Shown: one piece after another, positions 31,686-39,866 of the stretch
Layout: each line of letters starts with the position of its first letter
Numbering within the stretch: position 1 is the first letter of the stretch
Assembly: GCA_045124505.1 (NCBI GenBank)
Contig: JBGVLZ010000061.1
Coordinates: forward strand, 62,001-126,000
Source of the DNA: RGIG7213 sp045124505
GTDB taxonomy: Bacteria; Bacillota; Clostridia; Oscillospirales; CAG-272
DNA length: 64,000 nt
Reading direction: 5' to 3'
Position numbers and translations under genes: made by a program
Notes under the pieces: generated by a model
Seen by the model: the letters and a program-made list of their open reading frames with translations, nothing else
Told to the model about the DNA's origin: nothing
The model's database searches: none

Positions 31686-33359
31686 ATGTCGGACAACTAC
31701 CGTGACGATGATGAATTTTCATTCATGTCGGAGCACAGGCAGCATTTACAGGACATAGAAAAGCAGAAGCTTCTGGAAGAACAGCGAAAAAAAGAAGCCG
31801 CACGTCTTGAAAGAGAGGCAAGGCTTAAAGCACAGCTTGAAAAAGAAAAGACAGCATCACCGCATCCACCATACGGAAAGCCGTATAAAAGCGACAGAAA
31901 AATAAAACGCCCCGCACCCGTATCTTCACCGCAAAAAACAGAAAAAAAAGCCCCTGTCAAGAAGCCTCTTACCGAGGAAGAAAAGAAAAGAAGGCAAGAA
32001 ATACAAAGGCGCAAGCAGGCACAGCAAAAAGCAATTGAGGAAAAACAGCGTCAGCAGAAAATTGCCGAAAAACGCAAGCAGGACGAGCTGAAACGTAAAA
32101 AAGCAGAAGAAAAAAGAAGATATAAGATCGCAAATAAAGAGTCGGCAAAAACAAGACGAAATGCTTTTTTCGGTGCGATGTCCGCTTTTTTGGTGATCGT
32201 GCTTATTTCAGGCACGGTTTTATTCGGAATATCATATCTTATATTCCGACTTACATTTTCATCAAATACAAGTGAAAAAACAGACGGTTATACCTACACC
32301 TTGAACGGCGAAAAAAAGTTCGTCAAAAGCGATATTTCATGCCGCGGAGGAACAGTATACATGTGCGGTGACGATATCGCAAATATGTGCAATCTCACTG
32401 TTGCGGGAGATGCGCAAGAAGTAAAGTATATATCTCCCGGCATCGGCAACGAAACAGCATCGTTTACAGTAGGAACAAGACGAGCTTTTGTAAACAGAAC
32501 CGAGATACGCTTAAGTGCCGAAACATTTATTGAAAACGAAAAATTTTATATTCCGCTTGACTTTTTCCAGAACTACATGCACGGAATAAACGTCGTGCAC
32601 AATGATGTTGAGCATACTGTTTCAGTCTCAAAGGTAATAATAAACGAAACCGACGTAAGCATTTTAGGCGCAGATGCAAAATATGCCGACGTTACTTATA
32701 AGATCAAATCGGCTGATGTTATACAGCCGCTTGACGAAAACGCACTTGACGAAGCGGTAGGTAATTTCAACTATCAAATAGATATTACCCCATATATTCA
32801 GTACATAAACCCGAAAAGCTTATTTGAGTATACGGCAATAATTAACTCTGAAAAGCCCGCTGACGGAGACTATCTGTTTACGGATCTTGTAGATGCTCCG
32901 CAAAAAAGCGACCGTGTTTCGGGAAATATACAGCTTCGTGAATATGCGGCAAAAGCTCTTGAAGCCATGCTTCTTGAAGCTAAAGAAAACGGTCTTTCGA
33001 GAATTTACGTTTTCAGAGGGTATACATCTTCCGAGGAGCTTGCTGAAAAAGCCGAGGATGAAGATTATATTTCACTTTACGGCGCTCCCGAATACGAGGA
33101 ACACCGTTTAGGTCTGACAGCGGAATTATACTATAAGTACAGAGATTCCAATTTCGACGAAACGGAATCCTTCAAATGGCTTAAAGATAATGCACATAAG
33201 TTCGGCTTTGTTTTGCGTTACGGTGAAAGCAAAGAAGGTACAACAGGTGTTGATTACCGTCCTTGGACATTCAGATTCGTCGGACGTTACAACGCTGTAA
33301 AAATGTATGAAGAAAACCTCTGTCTTGAGGAATATGCAGAAAAATACTTAAACAGATAA
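31686..33359 (+). CDS. Membrane-anchored VanY-like protein with degenerate active site
   Basis: A 557-residue protein. Residues 1-155 are a highly charged K/E/R/Q-rich helix predicted to be coiled-coil and cytoplasmic. Residues about 158-188 form one membrane span. Residues about 205-330 are beta-rich and resemble a copper amine-oxidase-like N-terminal module. The C-terminal 150 residues match the VanY D,D-carboxypeptidase fold. The zinc motif expected as S-x-H-x-x-G-x-A-x-D reads E-E-H-R-L-G-L-T-A-E (about 470-480). The expected E-P-W-H reads R-P-W-T (about 525-529). So His is kept, but the Asp, Glu and second His are changed. It probably binds or senses peptidoglycan rather than cutting it. 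Start follows AAGGAAAGGGGG. Confidence 0.82.
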   Translation: MSDNYRDDDEFSFMSEHRQHLQDIEKQKLLEEQRKKEAARLEREARLKAQLEKEKTASPHPPYGKPYKSDRKIKRPAPVSSPQKTEKKAPVKKPLTEEEKKRRQEIQRRKQAQQKAIEEKQRQQKIAEKRKQDELKRKKAEEKRRYKIANKESAKTRRNAFFGAMSAFLVIVLISGTVLFGISYLIFRLTFSSNTSEKTDGYTYTLNGEKKFVKSDISCRGGTVYMCGDDIANMCNLTVAGDAQEVKYISPGIGNETASFTVGTRRAFVNRTEIRLSAETFIENEKFYIPLDFFQNYMHGINVVHNDVEHTVSVSKVIINETDVSILGADAKYADVTYKIKSADVIQPLDENALDEAVGNFNYQIDITPYIQYINPKSLFEYTAIINSEKPADGDYLFTDLVDAPQKSDRVSGNIQLREYAAKALEAMLLEAKENGLSRIYVFRGYTSSEELAEKAEDEDYISLYGAPEYEEHRLGLTAELYYKYRDSNFDETESFKWLKDNAHKFGFVLRYGESKEGTTGVDYRPWTFRFVGRYNAVKMYEENLCLEEYAEKYLNR

Positions 33360-33375
33360 CCAAAAGGTGTTCAAT

Positions 33376-35664
33376 ATGCTTGAAATATCAAAATACAGGC
33401 AAGAACTTGACGGAATTATCGAAGATCTCAAGCTTGATAAAAGCGACATCCTTCTTTATGCCGTAACAGACATGAGAGGCGAATGTATCAGGGGAAATTC
33501 CGTTTTGTTTTTGACAAAGGATGAGCTTTATGTGCTAAACGGCACATTTGCCCTCGACACAGATGTATCAAAGCCCGCAGGAAAAAGAGGGCATCTCTTC
33601 TTCTCGCGTGAGGAAACGACGGTATACAATGTAAAATCACTTGACAAATTGAAGCTTGAAAGTTATATTTCAGGGGCTGTCATTGTCGGCGAATACAACT
33701 CGGAAACGCTTCCTGTAGTATTTCTTACAAATACTGCTAAAGACGAGATGCGTTTGTTCGTCAAATACTTCAATATGTTCAAAGAAAGCGGAGAAATAAC
33801 GCCGAATGAGGACGACTTCAAGAATGAAAGATTTTGTCCGAAGTGCGGCAACAGATATCCGGATGCTTCCCGTGCGGTCTGTCCTCACTGTATGGACAGA
33901 AAAAAACTTTTCTACCGTTTATACGATTTCACAAAGGGATACAGAGGATATATCGTTATAGTTCTTTTAACGCTCGTTGCGACAAGTGCTCTGGCTGTTG
34001 TATCTCCGTACATATCAGCGTCATTTCTCTACAACAAGGTCCTTGAAGAGGGCGGCGCCTTCTACGGAAATATAGCCCTTGTAGTTACCCTTGTTGTACT
34101 TACCACGGTTTTAACTATGTTTGTAAATACCATCACAGGTGTTGCAACAGCCCGTGTATCAGGTAAAGTTATATATTCATTGAAGAAAACGATATTCAGT
34201 GCTATAGGCAGACTTTCAATGTCATTTTTCACATCACGCCAGACAGGCGGTCTTATGGCACAGATAAACAGCGATGCCAACAGTATATACTGGCTTTTCG
34301 TTGACGGAGTTCCTTATTTTCTCATAAACGTGATACAGGTAATTGCAGTTGCTGTCATTATGCTTTGTCTTAATGCACCGCTTGCACTGTATTCCATAAT
34401 CACCCTGCCGCTTTTCTTATATTTGCTCGGAAAAGTTCAGGCAAAGCTGAGAACACTCCATTTCAAGCGTTATGCAAGCAACAGAGCCATGAATGCAGCA
34501 CTTTCCGATTCCCTTTCGGGTGTGCGTGTCGTAAAGGCATTTGCAAGAGAAGATATAGAAAGCCAGCGCTTCAATGACCGTTCAAAATCGCTTGCGATGT
34601 CACTGCGCAGACTGTCATACTTCAACAACTCTGTTATGCCTGCTGTCAACATCGTAATGTACTTCAGCAACATAATCGTCTGGGGTGTCGGCGGTTGGAT
34701 GGTAATGGCAGGTACGGGAGATATGGACTACGGAACACTCGTGACATTTCTTTCGTATGTAGGCATGATGACATCTCCTTTGTTTTCATTTGTCAATATG
34801 TCACATTCTCTTTCGGAATGTACAAATGCTATGCAGCGTCTTTTTGAGATCGCAGATACGGAACCCGATGTAAAGGAAGACGAAAATCCCATAAGACTTG
34901 AAAATCCCAAAGGCAGGGTAGAATTCAAAAACGTAGAATTCTCCTACACGAAGGAAAGAAAGATAATCGACGGCATATCCTTTGAAATAGAACCCGGAGG
35001 AACGATAGGTATCGTCGGTCATACGGGTGCGGGCAAAAGTACGCTTGCAAACCTCCTTATAAGACTTTACGATGTTACAGGAGGCGAAATACTTATAGAC
35101 GGTATAAATGTAAAGCATCTTGCATTTGAAGATCTGAGAAAAAATGTTTCCATAGTATCACAGGAAACGTATCTTTTTGTCGGAAGTATTCTTGAGAATA
35201 TCAGGTACGCAAATCCCGAAGCAACATATGACGACGTCATAAGTGCGGCAAAAATTGCAGGCGCGCACGACTTTATAGTAAAGCTTCCCGATGCGTATGA
35301 AACAAAGATAGGATTCGGTTATAAAGATCTTTCGGGCGGTGAGCGTCAGCGAATATCCATAGCACGCGCAATACTGAAAGACCCGAAAATTCTTATCATG
35401 GATGAAGCAACCGCTGCCATGGATACCGAAACGGAAAGAAGAATACAGTACGCTCTGGGACTTCTCACCAAGGGCAGAACAACCATAATGATAGCGCACA
35501 GACTCTCAACGCTCCGTGATGCGGACAAACTTATCGTTATCGAAAACGGAAAAATGCCCGAATTCGGTACACATACAGAGCTTCTTAAACAAAAAGGCGT
35601 TTACTTCAAGCTTTATAAACTTCAGATGGAAGCACTCAAAAACATCGGAATTGAAGCTGATTAA
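33376..35664 (+). CDS. ABC exporter with N-terminal PH-like and zinc-ribbon domains (subunit 1)
   Basis: A 762-residue half-transporter fusion. The first 150 residues look like a small beta-rich PH-like domain (S-V-L-F-L-T-K-D-E-L-Y-V-L-N). Then C-P-K-C-G ... C-P-H-C (about 154-172) is a four-cysteine zinc ribbon just before the first membrane span. Six membrane helices (about 190-480) precede a nucleotide-binding domain with Walker A GHTGAGKST (about 548), signature LSGGERQR (about 651), Walker B ILIMDEATA and the switch motif IAHRLST. The catalytic Glu is present, so it should hydrolyse ATP. The start follows AAAAGGTG. It probably pairs with the second exporter gene at 36237; the substrate is unknown. 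Confidence 0.9.
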   Translation: MLEISKYRQELDGIIEDLKLDKSDILLYAVTDMRGECIRGNSVLFLTKDELYVLNGTFALDTDVSKPAGKRGHLFFSREETTVYNVKSLDKLKLESYISGAVIVGEYNSETLPVVFLTNTAKDEMRLFVKYFNMFKESGEITPNEDDFKNERFCPKCGNRYPDASRAVCPHCMDRKKLFYRLYDFTKGYRGYIVIVLLTLVATSALAVVSPYISASFLYNKVLEEGGAFYGNIALVVTLVVLTTVLTMFVNTITGVATARVSGKVIYSLKKTIFSAIGRLSMSFFTSRQTGGLMAQINSDANSIYWLFVDGVPYFLINVIQVIAVAVIMLCLNAPLALYSIITLPLFLYLLGKVQAKLRTLHFKRYASNRAMNAALSDSLSGVRVVKAFAREDIESQRFNDRSKSLAMSLRRLSYFNNSVMPAVNIVMYFSNIIVWGVGGWMVMAGTGDMDYGTLVTFLSYVGMMTSPLFSFVNMSHSLSECTNAMQRLFEIADTEPDVKEDENPIRLENPKGRVEFKNVEFSYTKERKIIDGISFEIEPGGTIGIVGHTGAGKSTLANLLIRLYDVTGGEILIDGINVKHLAFEDLRKNVSIVSQETYLFVGSILENIRYANPEATYDDVISAAKIAGAHDFIVKLPDAYETKIGFGYKDLSGGERQRISIARAILKDPKILIMDEATAAMDTETERRIQYALGLLTKGRTTIMIAHRLSTLRDADKLIVIENGKMPEFGTHTELLKQKGVYFKLYKLQMEALKNIGIEAD

Positions 35665-35680
35665 CGAAAAGGTACAGTTT

Positions 35681-36235
35681 ATGGAAAATAAAAAAATAAA
35701 TCTTAAAGACGTTGTAAAGGTTACATACCTCACACCTCAAAATGCCCATTTTGAAGAAAAAAACAGTTTTATTTCATTCAAGGGAACAGTCCTGAAGCCT
35801 GATGAAAACTACGTTTATAATGAAACCGAAGTGGAATACAAAAGAGTATTTTTGCAAAGAAACTTCCCGCATGACCAGCTGGACAAATACATTTCCGTGC
35901 TTGACGAGGACAATGTTGAAATAGGGATCATATCTGATATTTCCCTGTTCGACGAAAAAACGGCAAGTATCCTTTTAAGAGAACTGAAAAGAAAATATTA
36001 TATTCTGAAGCTCACACAGATATATTCGGTAAAGGAAAAATACGGTTTTTCGTATTGGAAAGCAAAAAGCGAAAGCGGAGATGTTTCATTCACACTTCAC
36101 GATACATCAAGAAGCATTACGAAAGTAGGAGATGACCGTTTGTTTATCTCTGATGTGGATGCAAACAGGTATGAAATAGAGTCTTATTCAGCTCTTGACA
36201 GGAAGAGCCGCAAGAATATGGAGCTTTATATTTGA
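35681..36235 (+). CDS. DUF1854 protein encoded between two ABC exporter genes
   Basis: A 184-residue protein matching DUF1854, a domain found next to or fused with certain ABC exporters, including those near cyanophycin genes. Characteristic stretches are R-N-F-P-H-D-Q-L-D-K-Y-I-S-V-L-D-E-D-N-V-E-I-G-I-I and L-L-R-E-L-K-R-K-Y-Y-I-L-K-L-T-Q. There is no signal peptide or membrane span. The start at 35681 lies 17 bases after the preceding stop and follows AAAAGG. It is likely an accessory subunit of the exporter; its biochemical action is not known. Confidence 0.85.
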   Translation: MENKKINLKDVVKVTYLTPQNAHFEEKNSFISFKGTVLKPDENYVYNETEVEYKRVFLQRNFPHDQLDKYISVLDEDNVEIGIISDISLFDEKTASILLRELKRKYYILKLTQIYSVKEKYGFSYWKAKSESGDVSFTLHDTSRSITKVGDDRLFISDVDANRYEIESYSALDRKSRKNMELYI

Positions 36236-36236
36236 T

Positions 36237-38555
36237 ATGATAAGAAAAACTCTCGGCAAAATACGCCGTAAAACAAAAGAAATATTCGATAAAATATATC
36301 GAAAAATACGAAAAAAGCCGAAACCTGTATCGGCTGAAGAAATGAGAAAAATGCTCATTTCAAAAATACCGAAGGATGCGGTGGACTTTGAAAAAGAAAC
36401 CGTCCTTACGGTAATGCCCTATCCGTTCAATGCAGAAAATCAAAACACGGACGGTGTATTTCTTTTCACGGAAAACCGTGTAAGAACATTTGAAAACGGT
36501 AGTCTTTGCACCGATGTTTCATTTGATGATGTTGATGAATTCCGTCAGAATACATATGTCGGCATCTGTGCACTTGAATACAAAAAAGACGGAGAATATC
36601 ACAGTCTTTGCCGCGGTAAAATGTCGCAGGCTGAATTTTGGGGAAATGTTTGCAAAATGCTTAACAACTGCAAGCAAAAAGGCAAATGCCCCAAAGAATA
36701 TGTGGAAATGCAGCGAAAGATCTGCCCCAAATGCGGTCAACCGATACCGAAACGTACGGGTGTGTGCATGAACTGCATTGACAAAAAGGCGATGTTCGGA
36801 GAGCTTTGGCAGTTAGTAAAGCCTTTTAAATTCAAGCTGATGTTTGCCTCATTTATGTTTTTTGTCACAGTCGGGGTAAACCTTCTTTTCCCGTATATAA
36901 ACCAGATACTTGTTGACGGATATATAAGAAATACGGATATGCAAAACTCAATTGCCGCAGGACGCGGTAAAGAGGTTTTATTCCTCTTTCTGCTCGTTCT
37001 GGCATCTATGTTCGGTGCGTATATCCTTCAGTACGTTGTCGGTGTTATAAGAAACATAACGATGCTTCATATAGGAACGGATCTTATCATCGTACTGAGA
37101 AAGAAGATATTTGATAAAATTCAGGAAATGTCGCTTTCGTCGATATCCAAGCGTACCACAGGTGAGCTTATAAGACGTGTCACTTCCGACACAGCACAGG
37201 TTGAAAACTTTATATCAGGACAGCTTCCGAACCTTTTAAATCAAGTATTTCTCTTGGTGGTGATCGGCGGTATACTGTTTGTATATGACTGGAAGCTTGC
37301 ACTTACAGTTATAATTCCCGTCCCTATTGCTGCATTTGCAATGCGAAGATTCTGGTCGTTTACACACAAAATATATCATAAGCAATGGGAAGCGGATTCC
37401 AAGGCTTCAAGTATACTGTTTGATATCTTTTCGGGTATACGTGTCGTTAAATCATACGGTACGGAGGATAAAGAATATAAGCGTTACGAAGAAGCTATAC
37501 ACAAGGAAATGGTGCTCCAGATAAAGAATGAAACGGTATACTGCGTTATACATCCGTTTTTGGGATTTATATTGCACATCGGCAGTTTCTTCTTGCTCTA
37601 CTATACAGCAACACACATGCTTGACGGCACAATGACATACGGTGAAGCTTCAAAATTCGTTTCATATGTTTCTTATATTTACGGTCCTATCGGCTGGCTT
37701 GCAGGCCTTCCGAGAATACTTACAAGAACATATACTTCACTTGTAAAGCTGTTTGATGTGCTCGAAGACAAAGCGGATGTGGCTGATGACGATAATGCTT
37801 TAGACCTTGACATTAACGGTGAAATAACATTCAACAATGTTTCATTCGGATATGATGAAACGGGCGATGTCCTCCGTCACATTGATCTTACGGTAAAGCC
37901 GGGTGAAATGATTGGGCTTGTCGGTAAGTCAGGTGTGGGAAAATCTACGCTTATAAACCTCGTTATGAGACTCTATGACGTTACAGACGGTGAAATACAG
38001 ATAGACGGCACGGACATAAGAAAGATATCTCAGCATTCACTGCGTTCACAAATAGGGGCGGTACTTCAGGAAACATTCCTTTTTTCAGGTACGATATATA
38101 ATAATATCGCATACGCAAAGCCCGGATGCACACATCAGGAGGTTATTGAAGCGGCAAAGCTTGCAGGAGCGCACGATTTTATCGTTAAACTCCCCGATGC
38201 TTACAACACAAAGGTAGGCGAAAAGGGACATACACTTTCAGGCGGTGAAAGACAGAGGGTGGCAATTGCAAGGGCGCTGTTGCGTGATCCGAAGATACTT
38301 ATACTCGATGAAGCAACGGCATCACTCGATACCGAAACAGAAAAAAGCATTCAGGATTCTTTGGAATTGCTCATCAAAGACAGAACAACAATCGCAATTG
38401 CACACAGACTTTCGACACTGCGTAACGCTACAAAGCTCGTTGTTCTTGATAAAGGCACTGTTGCTGAGGTTGGCACGCACGAAGAACTGTTGCAAAAGCA
38501 AGGTATTTACTACGGTCTTGTCATGGCGCAAAGACAAATGTCCAAGATGTCTTGA
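36237..38555 (+). CDS. ABC exporter with N-terminal PH-like and zinc-ribbon domains (subunit 2)
   Basis: A 772-residue half-transporter paralogous in layout to the one at 33376. A basic leader (residues 1-40) is followed by a beta-rich domain (D-G-V-F-L-F-T-E-N-R-V-R-T-F) and then a zinc ribbon C-P-K-C-G ... C-M-N-C at about 163-180. Six membrane helices follow. The nucleotide-binding domain has Walker A GKSGVGKST (about 561), signature LSGGERQR (about 667), Walker B ILILDEATASLD and IAHRLST. Both subunits keep the catalytic Glu. The start is one base after the DUF1854 stop, implying coupling. A heterodimeric exporter with the first subunit is likely. Whether it moves lipid, peptide or glycan is not decided. 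Confidence 0.9.
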   Translation: MIRKTLGKIRRKTKEIFDKIYRKIRKKPKPVSAEEMRKMLISKIPKDAVDFEKETVLTVMPYPFNAENQNTDGVFLFTENRVRTFENGSLCTDVSFDDVDEFRQNTYVGICALEYKKDGEYHSLCRGKMSQAEFWGNVCKMLNNCKQKGKCPKEYVEMQRKICPKCGQPIPKRTGVCMNCIDKKAMFGELWQLVKPFKFKLMFASFMFFVTVGVNLLFPYINQILVDGYIRNTDMQNSIAAGRGKEVLFLFLLVLASMFGAYILQYVVGVIRNITMLHIGTDLIIVLRKKIFDKIQEMSLSSISKRTTGELIRRVTSDTAQVENFISGQLPNLLNQVFLLVVIGGILFVYDWKLALTVIIPVPIAAFAMRRFWSFTHKIYHKQWEADSKASSILFDIFSGIRVVKSYGTEDKEYKRYEEAIHKEMVLQIKNETVYCVIHPFLGFILHIGSFFLLYYTATHMLDGTMTYGEASKFVSYVSYIYGPIGWLAGLPRILTRTYTSLVKLFDVLEDKADVADDDNALDLDINGEITFNNVSFGYDETGDVLRHIDLTVKPGEMIGLVGKSGVGKSTLINLVMRLYDVTDGEIQIDGTDIRKISQHSLRSQIGAVLQETFLFSGTIYNNIAYAKPGCTHQEVIEAAKLAGAHDFIVKLPDAYNTKVGEKGHTLSGGERQRVAIARALLRDPKILILDEATASLDTETEKSIQDSLELLIKDRTTIAIAHRLSTLRNATKLVVLDKGTVAEVGTHEELLQKQGIYYGLVMAQRQMSKMS

Positions 38556-38604
38556 TTAAATAAAAAAATATTTTATAAAATTCGCATTTTTTCAAAAAAA
38601 GGTA

Positions 38605-38633
38605 TTGCTTTTTTCGAAAATTTGTGGTATACT
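38605..38633 (+). promoter_or_regulatory. Promoter for tRNA-Glu
   Basis: TTGCTT (38605-38610) and TATACT (38628-38633), 17-base spacer, 13 bases before the tRNA. Confidence 0.7.
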
Positions 38634-38646
38634 GCTTGATGTTAAC

Positions 38647-38721
38647 GGCCCGTTGGTCAAGCGGTTAAGACTCCGCCCTCTCACGGCGGCGACAGGGGTT
38701 CGATTCCCCTACGGGTCACCA
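38647..38721 (+). tRNA. tRNA-Glu (anticodon CTC)
   Basis: Acceptor GGCCCGT pairs with ACGGGTC (one G-U), and CCA is encoded. The anticodon arm CCGCC-CTCTCAC-GGCGG places CTC at positions 34-36 (codon GAG). The T-arm is AGGGG-TTCGATT-CCCCT. It is complete and flanked by a promoter and a terminator. Confidence 0.95.
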
Positions 38722-38730
38722 TCAAAAAAG

Positions 38731-38755
38731 AGTCCTCTTTTGAGGACTTTTTTTG
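38731..38755 (+). terminator. Terminator of tRNA-Glu
   Basis: AGTCCTC/GAGGACT with a TTTT loop, followed by seven T. Confidence 0.85.
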
Positions 38756-38861
38756 ATTTTGATGCATAGACTGTCGAACACCTCAGCAAATTCTTTGAAT
38801 TTGCGGCGTGTTGCAGTTGTTTTAAATTTATTCGCTTGTTTTCTACAACACGCAAGGTTCA

Positions 38862-38881
38862 GATTCCCCTACGGGTCACCA
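38862..38881 (+). repeat. Duplicated 3' end of tRNA-Glu (possible att remnant)
   Basis: The 20 bases ending the tRNA (38702-38721) are repeated exactly 160 bases later, again followed by a terminator hairpin (38884-38912). Between the copies are AACAC/GTGTT and GCAAATTC/GAATTTGC inverted arms (38777-38812) but no gene. The pattern fits an integration attachment remnant or a decayed tRNA copy. Confidence 0.65.
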
Positions 38882-38883
38882 GA

Positions 38884-38912
38884 AAAAGCGACAAGATTTT
38901 CTTGTCGCTTTT
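38884..38912 (+). terminator. Second terminator after the duplicated tRNA end
   Basis: AAAAGCGACAAGA pairs perfectly with TCTTGTCGCTTTT around a TTT loop. Confidence 0.75.
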
Positions 38913-38920
38913 CGGGTTAA

Positions 38921-39089
38921 ATTCGTTCTTTGAACGAATGAAATATTGCTTCGCAAGATGAAATACGCTTTGCGCATGAAATGTGCCTGCGGCACATTAT
39001 AAAGAACGGATTTTATTTCATCTGAAGCCGTTAGGCGGAAGATTTCATCCGAGTTTGCTCGGATTTCATCCTGCGACGCAGGATTTCAT
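38921..39089. repeat. Array of mini-hairpins separated by ATGAAAT / ATTTCAT
   Basis: Small hairpins are separated by a 7-base spacer. The hairpins include ATTCGTTC-TTT-GAACGAAT (38921-38939), TTGC/GCAA, CGC/GCG, ATGTGCC/GGCACAT, GCC/GGC, CCGAG/CTCGG and CCTGCG/CGCAGG. The spacer is ATGAAAT in the left half (38938, 38958, 38976) and ATTTCAT in the right half (39015, 39042, 39063, 39083). The whole forms a giant palindrome with side hairpins. No gene is present. From 39090 to 39233 there are two further weak hairpins (ACTCT/AGAGT and AAGTACC/GGTACTT) and a TATAAT at 39195. Confidence 0.75.
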
Positions 39090-39233
39090 TTATATTTACA
39101 GCACTAAAAACTCTCCGAAAAAGAGTTGTAATCGAAGTACCTATTATAAGGTACTTATTTTTTTATATTTCAACAAAAATATTTGAAAATATGTTATAAT
39201 GACTTTTACAGTTTTTCCGGATTTTGTCGACTG

Positions 39234-39245
39234 TATTTATGAAGG
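39234..39245 (+). promoter_or_regulatory. Shared motif TATTTATGAAGG upstream of ECF sigma gene 1
   Basis: It lies 30 bases before the start of the first sigma factor and recurs as TATTTACGAAGG before the second (41636-41647). In both, a TTTTTCCGG or TTTTTTCGG stretch lies 10-20 bases earlier. It may be an autoregulated ECF promoter element. Confidence 0.4.
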
Positions 39246-39275
39246 CACATACAGACTGCGAACAGGAGGTGCGAT

Positions 39276-39866
39276 ATGGGGCTTCAAAATTTAAAAGATA
39301 CACTAATAAGCGACGAGAAAATAATAGAGCTTTACTTCAAGCGTGATGAGCGAGCTATAACGGAAACTGATACAAAATATAGAAAATTTCTGTTTTCAAT
39401 AGCATATAATATCCTCCATGACACGTGTGATTGTGAGGAATGTCTTAACGATACGTATAAAGACACGTGGAACTCAATTCCACCCGCACGCCCTTCCCTT
39501 CTTCAAGCATTTCTTGCCGCCATTATGAGGCGTACGGCAATCGATTTATATAAAACAAAAACAAGACAAAAGCGGATATCTTCCGAATTTACCGTGTCGT
39601 TATCTGAAATAGAGGACTTCATATCAAGCAGAGACGACACTTTTTCATCAGTAGATGCAAACGAGCTTGGACGTGTGATAAGTGATTTTGTACGTTCTTT
39701 ATCACAACGCAGAATGTACATATTCATGAGCAGGTATTACATATTCCGTCCGATAAATGAGATTTCAAAATTGCTCGGTTGCAGTGAATCGACGGTCAAC
39801 AAAGAAATTGCATCAATCAAAAAACAACTGAAAGAAAAACTTGAAAAGGAGGGCTATACCGTATGA
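39276..39866 (+). CDS. ECF RNA polymerase sigma factor (copy 1)
   Basis: A 196-residue sigma-70 family protein of the extracytoplasmic-function type. Region 2 has F-L-F-S-I-A-Y-N-I-L-H-D and D-C-E-E-C-L-N-D-T-Y-K-D-T-W (about residues 40-70). Region 4 ends in I-N-E-I-S-K-L-L-G-C-S-E-S-T-V-N-K-E-I-A-S-I-K-K. A good AGGAGGTG ribosome site precedes the ATG. Its stop overlaps the anti-sigma start by four bases (ATGA), so the pair is made together. About half of its residues match the second sigma factor at 41680. Target regulon unknown. Confidence 0.92.
   Translation: MGLQNLKDTLISDEKIIELYFKRDERAITETDTKYRKFLFSIAYNILHDTCDCEECLNDTYKDTWNSIPPARPSLLQAFLAAIMRRTAIDLYKTKTRQKRISSEFTVSLSEIEDFISSRDDTFSSVDANELGRVISDFVRSLSQRRMYIFMSRYYIFRPINEISKLLGCSESTVNKEIASIKKQLKEKLEKEGYTV

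Noticed and set aside
32893..33111. Frameshift candidate within the VanY-like gene
   Set aside because: The main frame runs uninterrupted through the full domain; the alternative frame is only a short shadow.
38921..39089. Regular 7-base spacers at about 20-base intervals, superficially like a CRISPR array
   Set aside because: The constant units are only 7 bases and invert in the second half. The variable units are self-complementary hairpins, and no cas gene is present. It is a palindromic element, not CRISPR.
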